NCBI GenBank assembly: GCA_030525985.1
Contig: JAUNDR010000010.1
Coordinates: 1-48,256, forward strand
Direction: 5' to 3'
DNA: 48,256 bases
Source: Slackia sp.
GTDB lineage: Bacteria > Actinomycetota > Coriobacteriia > Coriobacteriales > Eggerthellaceae
Below the pieces are notes generated by a model. The model had not been told where the DNA came from. It did not search any database and was given only the letters and a program-made list of their open reading frames with translations. The position numbers and the translations under genes are program-made. Every line of letters begins with the position of its first letter. Within the stretch, counting starts at the first letter, position 1. Positions 25,209 through 33,867 of this stretch are shown here, in pieces.

Positions 25209-28200
25209 ATGGCAGCGCAATTCCATGTGGCGTCGGCCGACCCGGCGCTTGTTTCAACGTTTCAGCAAGAATTCGGCCTTCCGCGCTTCGTCGCGCGCAC
25301 GATGGCGGCCCACGGCATCGCGAGCGTCGACGAGGCGCGTTCGTTTTTGGCGCCCGATCTTGAGCGCGACTGGCGCAACCCGTACGAAATCCCCGATATG
25401 AGCCGCGCGGCCGACCGTCTCGAGGCGGCCATTCGCGAAGGACGTCGCATCCTCGTGTTCGGCGACTTCGACCTCGACGGCATCTCGGCCACCACGGTGC
25501 TGACGCGCGGTCTGCGCGCCCTCGGCGCCGATGCGGTTCCGCTCATCCCGAAGCGCTTCGAAGAGGGCTACGGTCTGACGGCCGCCTCGATCGCCCGCGC
25601 GAAAACCCACGATCCGTCGCTGATCGTCACGGTGGACTGCGGCATCTCGTGCAAAGACGAGGTGGACGCGGTGCTCGCCGACGGCATCGACGTGGTGGTC
25701 ACCGACCATCACGAACCGGGCGCGTCGGTGCCCGAGGGCGTCCCCGTGGCCGACCCCAAGCGCGACCCTTCCTGCGAAAGCTCCGTTCTTGCAGGCGTGG
25801 GCGTGGCGCTCAAGATGGTGCAGGCGCTCGGCGGCCGTTTGGGCATGCCGCACCTTTGGCGCGAATACACCGATTTCGCAACGCTCGGCACGGTGGCGGA
25901 CCTCATGCCCCTGCGCGGCGAGAACCGCGCACTTGTCGCGGACGGCATCGCCCGCATGAACGAGCATCCGCGTCCGTGCATCGCCGCGCTCATCGGCGTG
26001 TGCAACGCGGCGGGCAAGCCGCTTTCTTCCACCAATCTGTCGTTCTCGCTCATTCCGCGCCTCAACGCCGCGGGCCGCATGGGCAACGCCGATTTGGCGC
26101 TCGAGCTGCTCATGGCAGACGATTTCGAAACGGCGCAGGTCAAAGCGGGCGAACTCGATTTGGTGAACGATGCCCGCCGCGCCATCGAGGCCGATTTGGC
26201 CGAAGAGGCGAAGGCGAAGGCGGACGCGATCTATGCCGGCCAGCGCGCGCTCGTGGTGGCGGGCGAGGGCTGGCATGAAGGCGTGAAGGGCATCGTGGCG
26301 TCGCGCCTGGTGAACGCCTACGGCGTGCCTTCGCTGCTGTTCACGATCGAGGGCGACGAGGCGCGCGGATCGGGACGCAGCGTGGGCAGGGTGAACCTGT
26401 TCAAGGCGGTCGAATCCGTTTCCGATATCCTCACGCGCTTCGGCGGGCATGAAGCCGCCGTGGGCGTGACGCTTCCCGCCGACAAGCTCCCCGAATTCTC
26501 CGAGCGCCTGTGCGCGTATATGGACGCGCTTCCCGAAGACAGCTTCCATCCGCTGGTCGAGGTGGACTCCCTGGTCGATCTGGGGGAGCTGACGTTGGAC
26601 GCCGTCGATGCGCTTTCCGCTTTGGCGCCGTTCGGTCAGGAGAATCTCACGCCGCGCTATCTCGCGCGCAATATCCGTCTGTCGAATTGCCGCGCGGTGG
26701 GCGCGGGCAAGAATCACCTCGCCTGCACGCTGACCGACGGCGCCTCGTCGGTGGACGCCATCATGTTCCATTGCGACGGCATCGATGAATTCATGGCATG
26801 CGGCAGCGTGGTGGACGCGGCGTTCCAGGTGCAGGTGGACGAATGGCGCGGCCGCCGTACGGTGAAGTGCATGCTCGACGTGGTCGAGCCCGCCAGCGCC
26901 TGCCCGGCGCTGAGGGCTTGCCTGCCGAGCGAAGATATGGAGTTCGTCGACGACCTGTGCGACGAGGATCGGGAGGCGTGCCCCGATGCGCCGTGCTGCT
27001 GCGAACAGCGTCGCGACGAATGCCGCGCGCATTGGCGCGATGTCGCGCTCGGCGATCCTGCGGGTTTGACCGACGAATTGGTGCGCGCCGCCATCGGGCA
27101 AGGGACGCTGCATGACGCCCAACGCCGCGCGCTCGATTCGCTCGCGCGGGGGAGGAACACCCTCGCCATCATGGGAACGGGCCGCGGGAAATCGCTCGTC
27201 TTCCACGTGCATGCCGCACGGTGCGCCCTGTGCGCCGGCCTGGCGAGCGTGTTCGTGTATCCGCTTCGCGCGCTCATTTCCGACCAGGTATTCCATATCA
27301 CGGAGCTTTTCTCGCGCTTCGGGCTTTCCGCCGTCGCGCTGACGGGCGAGACGTCGTTCGACGAACGCGTGCGCGTGTATGCGGGCTTGGCGGACGGCTC
27401 GGTCGATGTGCTGCTCACGACGCCCGAATATCTTGCTTGGCACGCTTCCGACGTGGCGGCATGCGGGCGCATCGGGTTTCTCGTGGTCGACGAGGCTCAC
27501 CATATGGCGCAGGCGGGTTCTTCCAAACGCGCGGCGTATGCCAAGCTGAAAGACATCGCGCTCATGATGGGAAATCCCGCGGTGCTCGCCGTCACGGCGA
27601 CGGCGACCGATGAGGCGGCATCGTGCATATCCGACGTGCTCGGCATCGAGGACATCGTCTACGACGCCGCCGACAGGCCGAATCTGCAGATAGACGACCG
27701 CCGCAGTCTGCGCGACAAGGACAGCTACCTTGCATCGCTTATCGCATCGGGCGAGAAAACCATCATCTACGTGAATTCCCGCATGGGTTCGGTCGACCTT
27801 ACCCGCAGTTTGCGCCGTATGGTGCCGCAGGTCGCCATGCAGATCGGCTTCTACAACGCGGGCCTTTCGCGCGACGAGCGCGCCCGCATCGAACGGCTGT
27901 TCAGGGAAGACGTGCTGCGCGTGCTGGTATGCACGTCGGCATTCGGCGAAGGCGTGAATATTCCCGACGTGCGCCACGTGGTGCTCTACGGCATGCCGTT
28001 TTCCGAGGTGGAATTCAACCAAATGAGCGGCCGCGCCGGGCGCAACGGGCAGAATGCCTGCATCCACCTGCTGTTCGGCAGCCGCGATGCCGCTGCCAAT
28101 CAGGACATTCTGCGCCAGGCGGCGCCTGAACACGATGCGCTGGGCCAGGTGTATCGCGAGCTGCGCTGTCTTCAGCGCGACGCCGAATCGCGCGCCGCCA

Positions 28201-28610
28201 AGCTCCCTACGCCGACGGATGCCGCCGCTTTCGTGCAAGACGAAGACGTATTCTTTACAATGACCGACGAAGAGCTGGCGGGCGTATGCAATGCGCGCAC
28301 GCCGCGGTTCGCCGTGACCGCCGACGTGTGCGCCTGCGGGATGGCCGTGTTCGAGGAATTGGGCCTGGTCCGCACGCGCGAGCGGACGGTCGACGGCGTG
28401 CTGCAACGCGATGTGCACGTGTGCGCGTTCGACGGCAAGGTGGAGTTGACCGACAGCGTGCGCTATCGCGAGGGGCTCGACGAGTCAGAGGCGTTCGCGC
28501 GTTTCACCGAGTGGGTGATGCGCACGCCTGCGTCTTCGCTGCGCGAGCGGCTGATCAGGCCGATCGCCCCCGAAGGCGTGCAAGGGGAAGGGGGATGCCA
28601 TGTCCGATGA
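25209..28610 (+). CDS. recJ: RecJ exonuclease fused to a RecQ-like helicase
   Basis: 1133 residues. Residues 1-560 are RecJ: DHH motif I GDFDLDG (85-91), TVDCGI (141-146), TDHHEP (165-170), ADLMPL, the DHHA1 signature RGSGRS and GGHEAAVG (412-419), then an OB-like region. Residues about 615-960 are an SF2 helicase of RecQ type: Walker A MGTGRGK (655-661), DEAH (761-764), TATAT and motif VI QMSGRAGRNG (938-947). Between them, 565-605, are eight cysteines. The tail (960-1133) is winged-helix-like and not clearly assigned. RecQ unwinding and RecJ 5'-3' ssDNA digestion cooperate in RecF-pathway repair, so one chain would couple both. AAGG is 10 nt before the ATG. It overlaps the RelA/SpoT gene by 11 nt. 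Confidence 0.92.
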   Translation: MAAQFHVASADPALVSTFQQEFGLPRFVARTMAAHGIASVDEARSFLAPDLERDWRNPYEIPDMSRAADRLEAAIREGRRILVFGDFDLDGISATTVLTRGLRALGADAVPLIPKRFEEGYGLTAASIARAKTHDPSLIVTVDCGISCKDEVDAVLADGIDVVVTDHHEPGASVPEGVPVADPKRDPSCESSVLAGVGVALKMVQALGGRLGMPHLWREYTDFATLGTVADLMPLRGENRALVADGIARMNEHPRPCIAALIGVCNAAGKPLSSTNLSFSLIPRLNAAGRMGNADLALELLMADDFETAQVKAGELDLVNDARRAIEADLAEEAKAKADAIYAGQRALVVAGEGWHEGVKGIVASRLVNAYGVPSLLFTIEGDEARGSGRSVGRVNLFKAVESVSDILTRFGGHEAAVGVTLPADKLPEFSERLCAYMDALPEDSFHPLVEVDSLVDLGELTLDAVDALSALAPFGQENLTPRYLARNIRLSNCRAVGAGKNHLACTLTDGASSVDAIMFHCDGIDEFMACGSVVDAAFQVQVDEWRGRRTVKCMLDVVEPASACPALRACLPSEDMEFVDDLCDEDREACPDAPCCCEQRRDECRAHWRDVALGDPAGLTDELVRAAIGQGTLHDAQRRALDSLARGRNTLAIMGTGRGKSLVFHVHAARCALCAGLASVFVYPLRALISDQVFHITELFSRFGLSAVALTGETSFDERVRVYAGLADGSVDVLLTTPEYLAWHASDVAACGRIGFLVVDEAHHMAQAGSSKRAAYAKLKDIALMMGNPAVLAVTATATDEAASCISDVLGIEDIVYDAADRPNLQIDDRRSLRDKDSYLASLIASGEKTIIYVNSRMGSVDLTRSLRRMVPQVAMQIGFYNAGLSRDERARIERLFREDVLRVLVCTSAFGEGVNIPDVRHVVLYGMPFSEVEFNQMSGRAGRNGQNACIHLLFGSRDAAANQDILRQAAPEHDALGQVYRELRCLQRDAESRAAKLPTPTDAAAFVQDEDVFFTMTDEELAGVCNARTPRFAVTADVCACGMAVFEELGLVRTRERTVDGVLQRDVHVCAFDGKVELTDSVRYREGLDESEAFARFTEWVMRTPASSLRERLIRPIAPEGVQGEGGCHVR

Positions 28611-30966
28611 AGCGAAGGCCGAAGATGCCGGCGCCATGCGCATAGAGCCGATGCTCGCCAACGCCGTCGGCGAGCCGATAGAGGATTTCTTCGACGGGGG
28701 AATCGCTCCTTCCGCCAATCCTTCCGAGGCGAAATCGCCCGAAGTGCGTTTCGCGAAATTGAAGAAGATCGCCTCGACCTATCTTTCCGAAGACGACTGC
28801 GCCTTGATCGAGAAGGCGTATCTGTTCGCGAGCGAAGTCCATGCCGGACAAAAGCGCAAAAGCGGCGAGCCGTTCGTCGCCCATCCGATCGAGGTGGCGC
28901 TCATCCTGACCGATCTGCGCATGGACGCCGATACGCTGTGCGCGGCGCTGCTGCACGATACCGTGGAAGATACCGATACCACGGTCGAACAGGTGACCGA
29001 CCTGTTCAATCCGCAGGTCGCGCAGCTCGTGCAAGGCGTTACGAAAATCACGCGGATTGAGGTGGAAAGCCTGACCGACGAGCAGGCCGCAACCATTCGC
29101 AAGATGTTCGTCGCTATGAGCAAAGACATCCGCGTCATCGTGATCAAGCTTGCCGACCGCCTGCATAATATGCGCACGCTTTCGGCGCTCAAGGAAGACA
29201 GGCGTATTTTCAAAGCGCGCGAAACGCTTGAAATCTATGCGCCCATCGCGCACCGTCTGGGCATCGGCTCGATTAAATGGGAGCTTGAAGACCTTTCGTT
29301 CTATTACCTCGACCCGGTGAAGTTCGGCCAGATCAGCCGCATGGTGGCGGAAAGCCGCAGCGAGCGCGAGCGCTATCTCGCCGATGTGATCGCGCTTCTC
29401 ACGGGCGAACTCGACAAGGTGAATATCAAGGGCCACATCGCAGGTCGCCCCAAGCATCTGTATTCCATCTACCAGAAGATGACCAAGCGCGGCAAAGGAT
29501 TCTCCGAGATTTACGATCTGATCGCCGTGCGCGTCATCGTGAAGACGGTCAAAGACTGCTATTCGGTGCTCGGCGCGGTGCATTCGCTGTGGCATCCGAT
29601 GCCCGGCCGCTTCAAAGACTACATCGCCATGCCGAAGCTCAATATGTATCAGAGCCTTCACACCACGGTGATCGGTCCGTCGGGCCGTCCGCTCGAAGTG
29701 CAGATCCGCACCGAAGAGATGCATCGCATGAGCGAATACGGCGTCGCGGCGCACTGGCGCTATAAAGAGAAGGGCAGCAAGGCCGATGCCGCGTTCGACC
29801 GTCAGATCGAATGGCTCCGCCAGATGGTGGACTGGCAGGAAGAAACCAAGGATTCGCGCGAATTCCTCAGCGAGCTTAAGGTGGACCTGGCGCCCACCGA
29901 GGTATTCGTATTCACGCCGGCGGGCGAGGTCATGAGCCTGCGCAGCGGATCGACGCCGGTCGATTTCGCCTACAACGTGCATTCGGAGGTGGGCAATCAT
30001 TGCGTCGGCGCGAAAGTCAACGGCGCCATCGTCCCGCTTTCCTACGAGCTGCAGATGGGCGATCGCGTGGAGATTCTCACGCAGAAAAGCGCCACGCCGT
30101 CGCGCGACTGGATCAAGATGGTCAAAACGCCGTCGGCGCGCAGCAAGATTCGCAGCTACTTCTCCAAAGTGAGCCGCAGCGACGACCTCATCCTCGGTCG
30201 CGAGAAGCTCGCGCGCGAGATGAAGAAGCACGGCCTAGGGCTGGGCTCAACCGCATCGGTGCGCGCGCAGAAGCAGGTTGCCGAGCAGATGGGCTACAAA
30301 GACGTCGAAGACATGATGGTCGCCATCGGCGCCGGCAAAGAGACCGTGCTGCATGTGGCGAACCGCCTGATCAAGATCTTGCATCCCGAGCCGGTGGACG
30401 ATACTCCCGCCATTCCCATGATGAGCAGCGGCGTCATGCCTCCGATGATCACGTCGGTCAAGCGTCCCTTGCCGCGGCGCGCCCATTCGTCCAACGGCGT
30501 GGTGGTGGCGGGCCTCGACAGCGCCCCCGTGCGCCTTTCCCGCTGCTGCAATCCGGTGCCGGGCGATAAAATCATCGGCTTCGTCACGCGCGGCCGCGGC
30601 GTCTCGGTGCATCGGGCCGATTGTCCCAACGCGAAAGACCTCATGCGCGACCAGGGCCGTCTTATCGGCGTTTCCTGGGGCGATTCGGCGGAGAATACAA
30701 GTTCGTATCAGGTTGAGGTCTTCATCGAAGCGCTCGACCGCATGAACCTTTTGCGTGATATCATCAACACGCTGTCCGATACGGGCGTCAACGTGCTCAC
30801 CTCGAATACGGCAAGCCATTCAGACGGCATCGTGGAAATGAGGTATTTGTTCCAGGTGTCGCAGGTTTCCAATATCGAGAATATCTTGGAATCGTTGCGC
30901 AAGATCGACGGCGTTTTCGATGCGCGCCGCATGCTTCCGGGCGATGCGGTGCATCGAAGGAAATAG
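28600..30966 (+). CDS. Bifunctional (p)ppGpp synthetase/hydrolase (RelA/SpoT homologue)
   Basis: 788 residues; controls the stringent-response alarmone. Domains in order: HD hydrolase (about 75-230) with His95 and LLHDTVEDT (His119-Asp120) and KLADRLHNMRTL; synthetase (about 275-400) with GRPKHLYSIYQKM, YDLIAVRVIV, YQSLHTTV and EVQIRTEEMH; TGS (about 432-495); and a C-terminal ACT domain (about 715-788). The HD motif is intact, so hydrolase activity is expected as in Rel of other Gram-positive bacteria. An approximately 45-residue acidic leader precedes the HD domain. The start overlaps the recJ end, so the two are translationally coupled. GGAAGGGGG precedes the ATG. Confidence 0.95.
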   Translation: MSDEAKAEDAGAMRIEPMLANAVGEPIEDFFDGGIAPSANPSEAKSPEVRFAKLKKIASTYLSEDDCALIEKAYLFASEVHAGQKRKSGEPFVAHPIEVALILTDLRMDADTLCAALLHDTVEDTDTTVEQVTDLFNPQVAQLVQGVTKITRIEVESLTDEQAATIRKMFVAMSKDIRVIVIKLADRLHNMRTLSALKEDRRIFKARETLEIYAPIAHRLGIGSIKWELEDLSFYYLDPVKFGQISRMVAESRSERERYLADVIALLTGELDKVNIKGHIAGRPKHLYSIYQKMTKRGKGFSEIYDLIAVRVIVKTVKDCYSVLGAVHSLWHPMPGRFKDYIAMPKLNMYQSLHTTVIGPSGRPLEVQIRTEEMHRMSEYGVAAHWRYKEKGSKADAAFDRQIEWLRQMVDWQEETKDSREFLSELKVDLAPTEVFVFTPAGEVMSLRSGSTPVDFAYNVHSEVGNHCVGAKVNGAIVPLSYELQMGDRVEILTQKSATPSRDWIKMVKTPSARSKIRSYFSKVSRSDDLILGREKLAREMKKHGLGLGSTASVRAQKQVAEQMGYKDVEDMMVAIGAGKETVLHVANRLIKILHPEPVDDTPAIPMMSSGVMPPMITSVKRPLPRRAHSSNGVVVAGLDSAPVRLSRCCNPVPGDKIIGFVTRGRGVSVHRADCPNAKDLMRDQGRLIGVSWGDSAENTSSYQVEVFIEALDRMNLLRDIINTLSDTGVNVLTSNTASHSDGIVEMRYLFQVSQVSNIENILESLRKIDGVFDARRMLPGDAVHRRK

Positions 30967-30975
30967 CAACTCTGA

Positions 30976-31005
30976 AAGGCTCCGCGACAACGGTCTCGGA
31001 GCCTT
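30976..31005 (+). terminator. Hairpin after the RelA/SpoT gene
   Basis: AAGGCTCCG (30976-30984) pairs with CGGAGCCTT (30997-31005). No T run follows, so it may be leaky and allow read-through into the MBL gene. Confidence 0.5.
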
Positions 31006-31092
31006 CGGCACGAAAGGGCCGCGGCGCATTCCCGGCTTCTTTCGCGAGGAAGCCCGCGGTTTTCCACCTCGGGCCGTTCGAAAGGAACTTTG

Positions 31093-31773
31093 ATGCGTGC
31101 GGATTGCAAACGCGTCGTTACCGATTCCAACGGCTGCGTCCCGACATCCATCCTGACCATCGGCATGATGGATAACAACTGCTACATCGTATCGTGCGGC
31201 CGGGAAGAAGGCGCTCCCGCATTGGTCGTCGACCCCGCGGGCGATGTCGAGGCCATCTTGAAGGCGCTCGGCTGGCTGAAGCTCGAATATATCGTCTGCA
31301 CCCACGATCACAACGACCACCTGGTGGCGCTTCCTGCTCTGCAGAAGGCGACGGGCGCCGAAGTCATCGCCCATGCGGCCGACGCGAAGTTGATCGAATC
31401 GGGCCAGGGCGGTTATTTCGGCGATTGGGACGCCGTCGCCCCCGTGCACGTCGATCGCAAGGTGAAAGACGGCGATACGATCGCGCTCGGTTCGCTGAAA
31501 TTCAAGGTCATCCATACCCCCGGTCACACCAAAGGCGGCATCTGCCTGTATCTTCCCGGCTTCGACGGCAAGCCCGGCATGCTGTTCTCCGGCGACACGC
31601 TGTTCCGCGGCGCCACCGGTCGCGTCGATTTCGAAGGCGGAAGCGCGCGCGAGATGCGCGAGAGCCTGCGTAAGAAGCTCAGTCCTCTGCCCGACGCCAC
31701 GATCGTCTATCCCGGCCATGAAGGCCTGACGACCATCGGCACCGAGCGTCGCCGCGTCATCGAGGCGTTTTAG
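31093..31773 (+). CDS. MBL-fold metallohydrolase (glyoxalase II-like)
   Basis: 226 residues. The dinuclear metal site is visible: THDHNDH at 70-76, the third-site His in HTPGHTKGG, the bridging Asp in FSGDTLF and the last His in YPGHEGLTTIG. This pattern and length fit the hydroxyacylglutathione hydrolase-like MBL group, which hydrolyses thioesters or related bonds; the true substrate is unknown. Cytoplasmic, no signal. AAAGGA precedes the ATG at 31093; a TTG one codon upstream is in frame. In other bacteria such a gene commonly follows the rel gene. Confidence 0.88.
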   Translation: MRADCKRVVTDSNGCVPTSILTIGMMDNNCYIVSCGREEGAPALVVDPAGDVEAILKALGWLKLEYIVCTHDHNDHLVALPALQKATGAEVIAHAADAKLIESGQGGYFGDWDAVAPVHVDRKVKDGDTIALGSLKFKVIHTPGHTKGGICLYLPGFDGKPGMLFSGDTLFRGATGRVDFEGGSAREMRESLRKKLSPLPDATIVYPGHEGLTTIGTERRRVIEAF

Positions 31774-31814
31774 CGAATCAGCGCCGAGGCGCGGAAACGA
31801 TCGGAGGATCTTAA

Positions 31815-32867
31815 GTGACCGTCGAATTCGGAACCTTCATGGCGGGTATCATGTCCGACCCGCTCATGCTTGCCGTCACGTTGTTGAACGTGGCGGTCAT
31901 CGTGGTGAACGGCGCAACCGATGCGCCGAATGCGATCGCCACGGTGGTATCGACCAGGTCGATGAAGCCGCGTCCCGCCATCATCATGGCGGCCCTGTGC
32001 AACTTCTTGGGTCTGCTCGTCGTATCGGTGTTTACGAGCGCCGTTGCGAACACCATCTTCAACATGGTCGATTTCGGCGGCGATAATCAGGCGGCCCTTG
32101 CCGCGCTTGCCGCAGCCATGGTGGCGATCATCGTGTGGGGCGCCGCAGCGTGGTTCTTCGGCATCCCCACCTCTCAGAGCCATTCGCTTATCGCCGGCTT
32201 GACGGGCGCGGCCATCGCGGCCGTCGGAAGTTTCGACGCCATCAACTGGGGCGAATGGATGAAGGTCATCTACGGCATTCTGCTCTCTACGTTTTTGGGC
32301 TTCGGCATGGGCTGGGCGTCGGCGAAGATCATCGCGCGCCTCTGCAGAAACGTGCAGCGCGCCAAGGCCAACCAGGTGTTTCATTGGGGCCAGATCGCCG
32401 CAGGCGCGGGCGTGGCGTTCATGCATGGCGCGCAGGACGGCCAGAAGTTCATGAGCGTTTTCATGCTGGGCATTTCGCTGGCGGCAGGTCTCGGCCAGCC
32501 CGCCGAGCTTGCTTTGCCGGTGTGGCTCATGGTGCTGTGTGCCTTGAATATGGGCTTGGGCACGGCCATCGGCGGCGAGCGCATCATCAAAAACGTCGCT
32601 ATGAACATGGTGAAGCTCGAAGTGTATCAGGGCTTCGCGGCAAGCGCTTCGGCAACGTTGTGCCTGATCGTGGCAACGTTTACCGGCATGCCCGTTTCCA
32701 CCACGCACGTGAAGACCACCGCCATCATGGGCGTTGGCGCTGCAAAGCGCAAAAGCGCCGTGAAGTGGCAGGTCGCCATCGACATGGTGAAAACCTGGGT
32801 GCTTACCTTCCCCGGATGCGGACTGATCGGCTTCTTGATGGCCGAGCTGTTCCTCCAATTCGTATAA
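31815..32867 (+). CDS. pit: Inorganic phosphate transporter, Pit family
   Basis: 350-residue integral membrane protein with about ten hydrophobic spans. The twin PHO4-family signatures are present: N-terminal NGATDAPNAIATVVSTRSM with TSQSHSLIAGLTGA, and C-terminal FTGMPVSTTHVKTTAIMGVGA. It carries out low-affinity metal-phosphate:proton symport in the family. The start is GTG 31815 with GGAGGA 7 nt upstream. The DUF47 gene follows 68 nt later, the standard pairing. Confidence 0.92.
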   Translation: MTVEFGTFMAGIMSDPLMLAVTLLNVAVIVVNGATDAPNAIATVVSTRSMKPRPAIIMAALCNFLGLLVVSVFTSAVANTIFNMVDFGGDNQAALAALAAAMVAIIVWGAAAWFFGIPTSQSHSLIAGLTGAAIAAVGSFDAINWGEWMKVIYGILLSTFLGFGMGWASAKIIARLCRNVQRAKANQVFHWGQIAAGAGVAFMHGAQDGQKFMSVFMLGISLAAGLGQPAELALPVWLMVLCALNMGLGTAIGGERIIKNVAMNMVKLEVYQGFAASASATLCLIVATFTGMPVSTTHVKTTAIMGVGAAKRKSAVKWQVAIDMVKTWVLTFPGCGLIGFLMAELFLQFV

Positions 32868-32935
32868 GTATCGCGCCGCATCGCGCGTCGGCGCGCGGGT
32901 CTGCGCCGTTGTGTGCCACATGAGAAAGGGCAACG

Positions 32936-33604
32936 ATGAGTCTCAAGCAGAAATTCAATTACTTCGATGCGTTTGAAAAGCAGGCCGATTTGGCATGCCA
33001 GGAGGCAAGGCTGCTGATCGAAATCATCGAGCAGTTCCGCACTTCCGAGGCGCTTCTCGACGACATCAAGCGCGCCCATGAAATCGAGCATGCCGCCGAC
33101 ATGGTGTGCCACGATATCTTCGATGCGGTCAGCGCCGATTTCATCACGCCGATCGATCGCGAGGACATCATTTCGCTGACGCAGAGCATGGACGACATCC
33201 TCGACTACATGGAGGGCACCATCCAGCGCTTCTACATGTTCGACGTGCAGAGCATGCATCCGCGTGCGATCGACTTCGCCCAGTTGCTGCTGAAAAGCTG
33301 CGAAGCGCTCAAGGCGGCGGTGCTCGAATTCAAGAATTTCAAAATCGGCAAGAAGCTCAAGCCGTTGATCGTAGAGGTCGGCGACGTGGAAGAAGAAGCG
33401 GACGATTTGTTCTTCACGGTGATGCACGACCTGTATACGAGTGCCCGCAAAGACGCGTCTCCTTCCGCCGATCCCCATGATGTGCGCGAGGAGGCCGTCG
33501 ACGTGTTCATCTGGGACAAGCTGTTCCAGCGCATGGAAAACACCGCCGATACGTGCGAACGCGCATCGGATATCATGCGCTCGATTGTCATGAAGTACGC
33601 GTAA
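32936..33604 (+). CDS. DUF47 family protein (PhoU-like Pit accessory)
   Basis: 222 residues, predicted all-helical like PhoU. Family stretches are EIEHAADMVCHDIFDAVSADFITPIDREDIISLTQSMDDILDYMEG. In other bacteria DUF47 proteins partner Pit transporters and modulate phosphate uptake or polyphosphate. Cytoplasmic. AGAAAGGG precedes the ATG. Co-transcription with pit is likely. Confidence 0.92.
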   Translation: MSLKQKFNYFDAFEKQADLACQEARLLIEIIEQFRTSEALLDDIKRAHEIEHAADMVCHDIFDAVSADFITPIDREDIISLTQSMDDILDYMEGTIQRFYMFDVQSMHPRAIDFAQLLLKSCEALKAAVLEFKNFKIGKKLKPLIVEVGDVEEEADDLFFTVMHDLYTSARKDASPSADPHDVREEAVDVFIWDKLFQRMENTADTCERASDIMRSIVMKYA

Positions 33605-33712
33605 GGGATATTGCGACGGCTTTTCGTCCGTCCGTAGGCCGTTCGCCGCGGACGGACTGCGTCATGCCGGTGTTTCGGGCGGAAGATTGCGTCTCGAAGC
33701 ATGCCGCATGCT

Positions 33713-33859
33713 GTCGAAGGCGTGCCTGCATCCGTCAGCCCGCCTTCGACTATGCCGACGTTTTGATGCGCTTTGCCCGTGCAGCCGCTTGGTGCTGCGA
33801 AGCCATCGGGCATCCGGTTTCGATTCTGCGCGCTCCGGTCGCATACCGGAGCGCGCTTT
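33713..33859. terminator. Two hairpins, one a bidirectional terminator, between DUF47 and the trigger-factor-like gene
   Basis: GCGCGCTCCGGT (33828-33839) pairs perfectly with 33845-33856 over a 5-nt loop and is followed by TTT; it lies 8 nt beyond the stop of the minus-strand gene. Upstream, GTCGAAGGCG (33713-33722) pairs with CGCCTTCGAC (33741-33750). These fill the convergent gap 33605-33867. Confidence 0.7.
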
Positions 33860-33867
33860 CTGTGGCC

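Noticed and set aside
25254-28418. A 1054-codon open frame on the minus strand
   Set aside because: It is the exact antisense of the RecJ-RecQ gene, is rich in Arg/His/Ala from GC-biased third positions, and has no recognisable domain.
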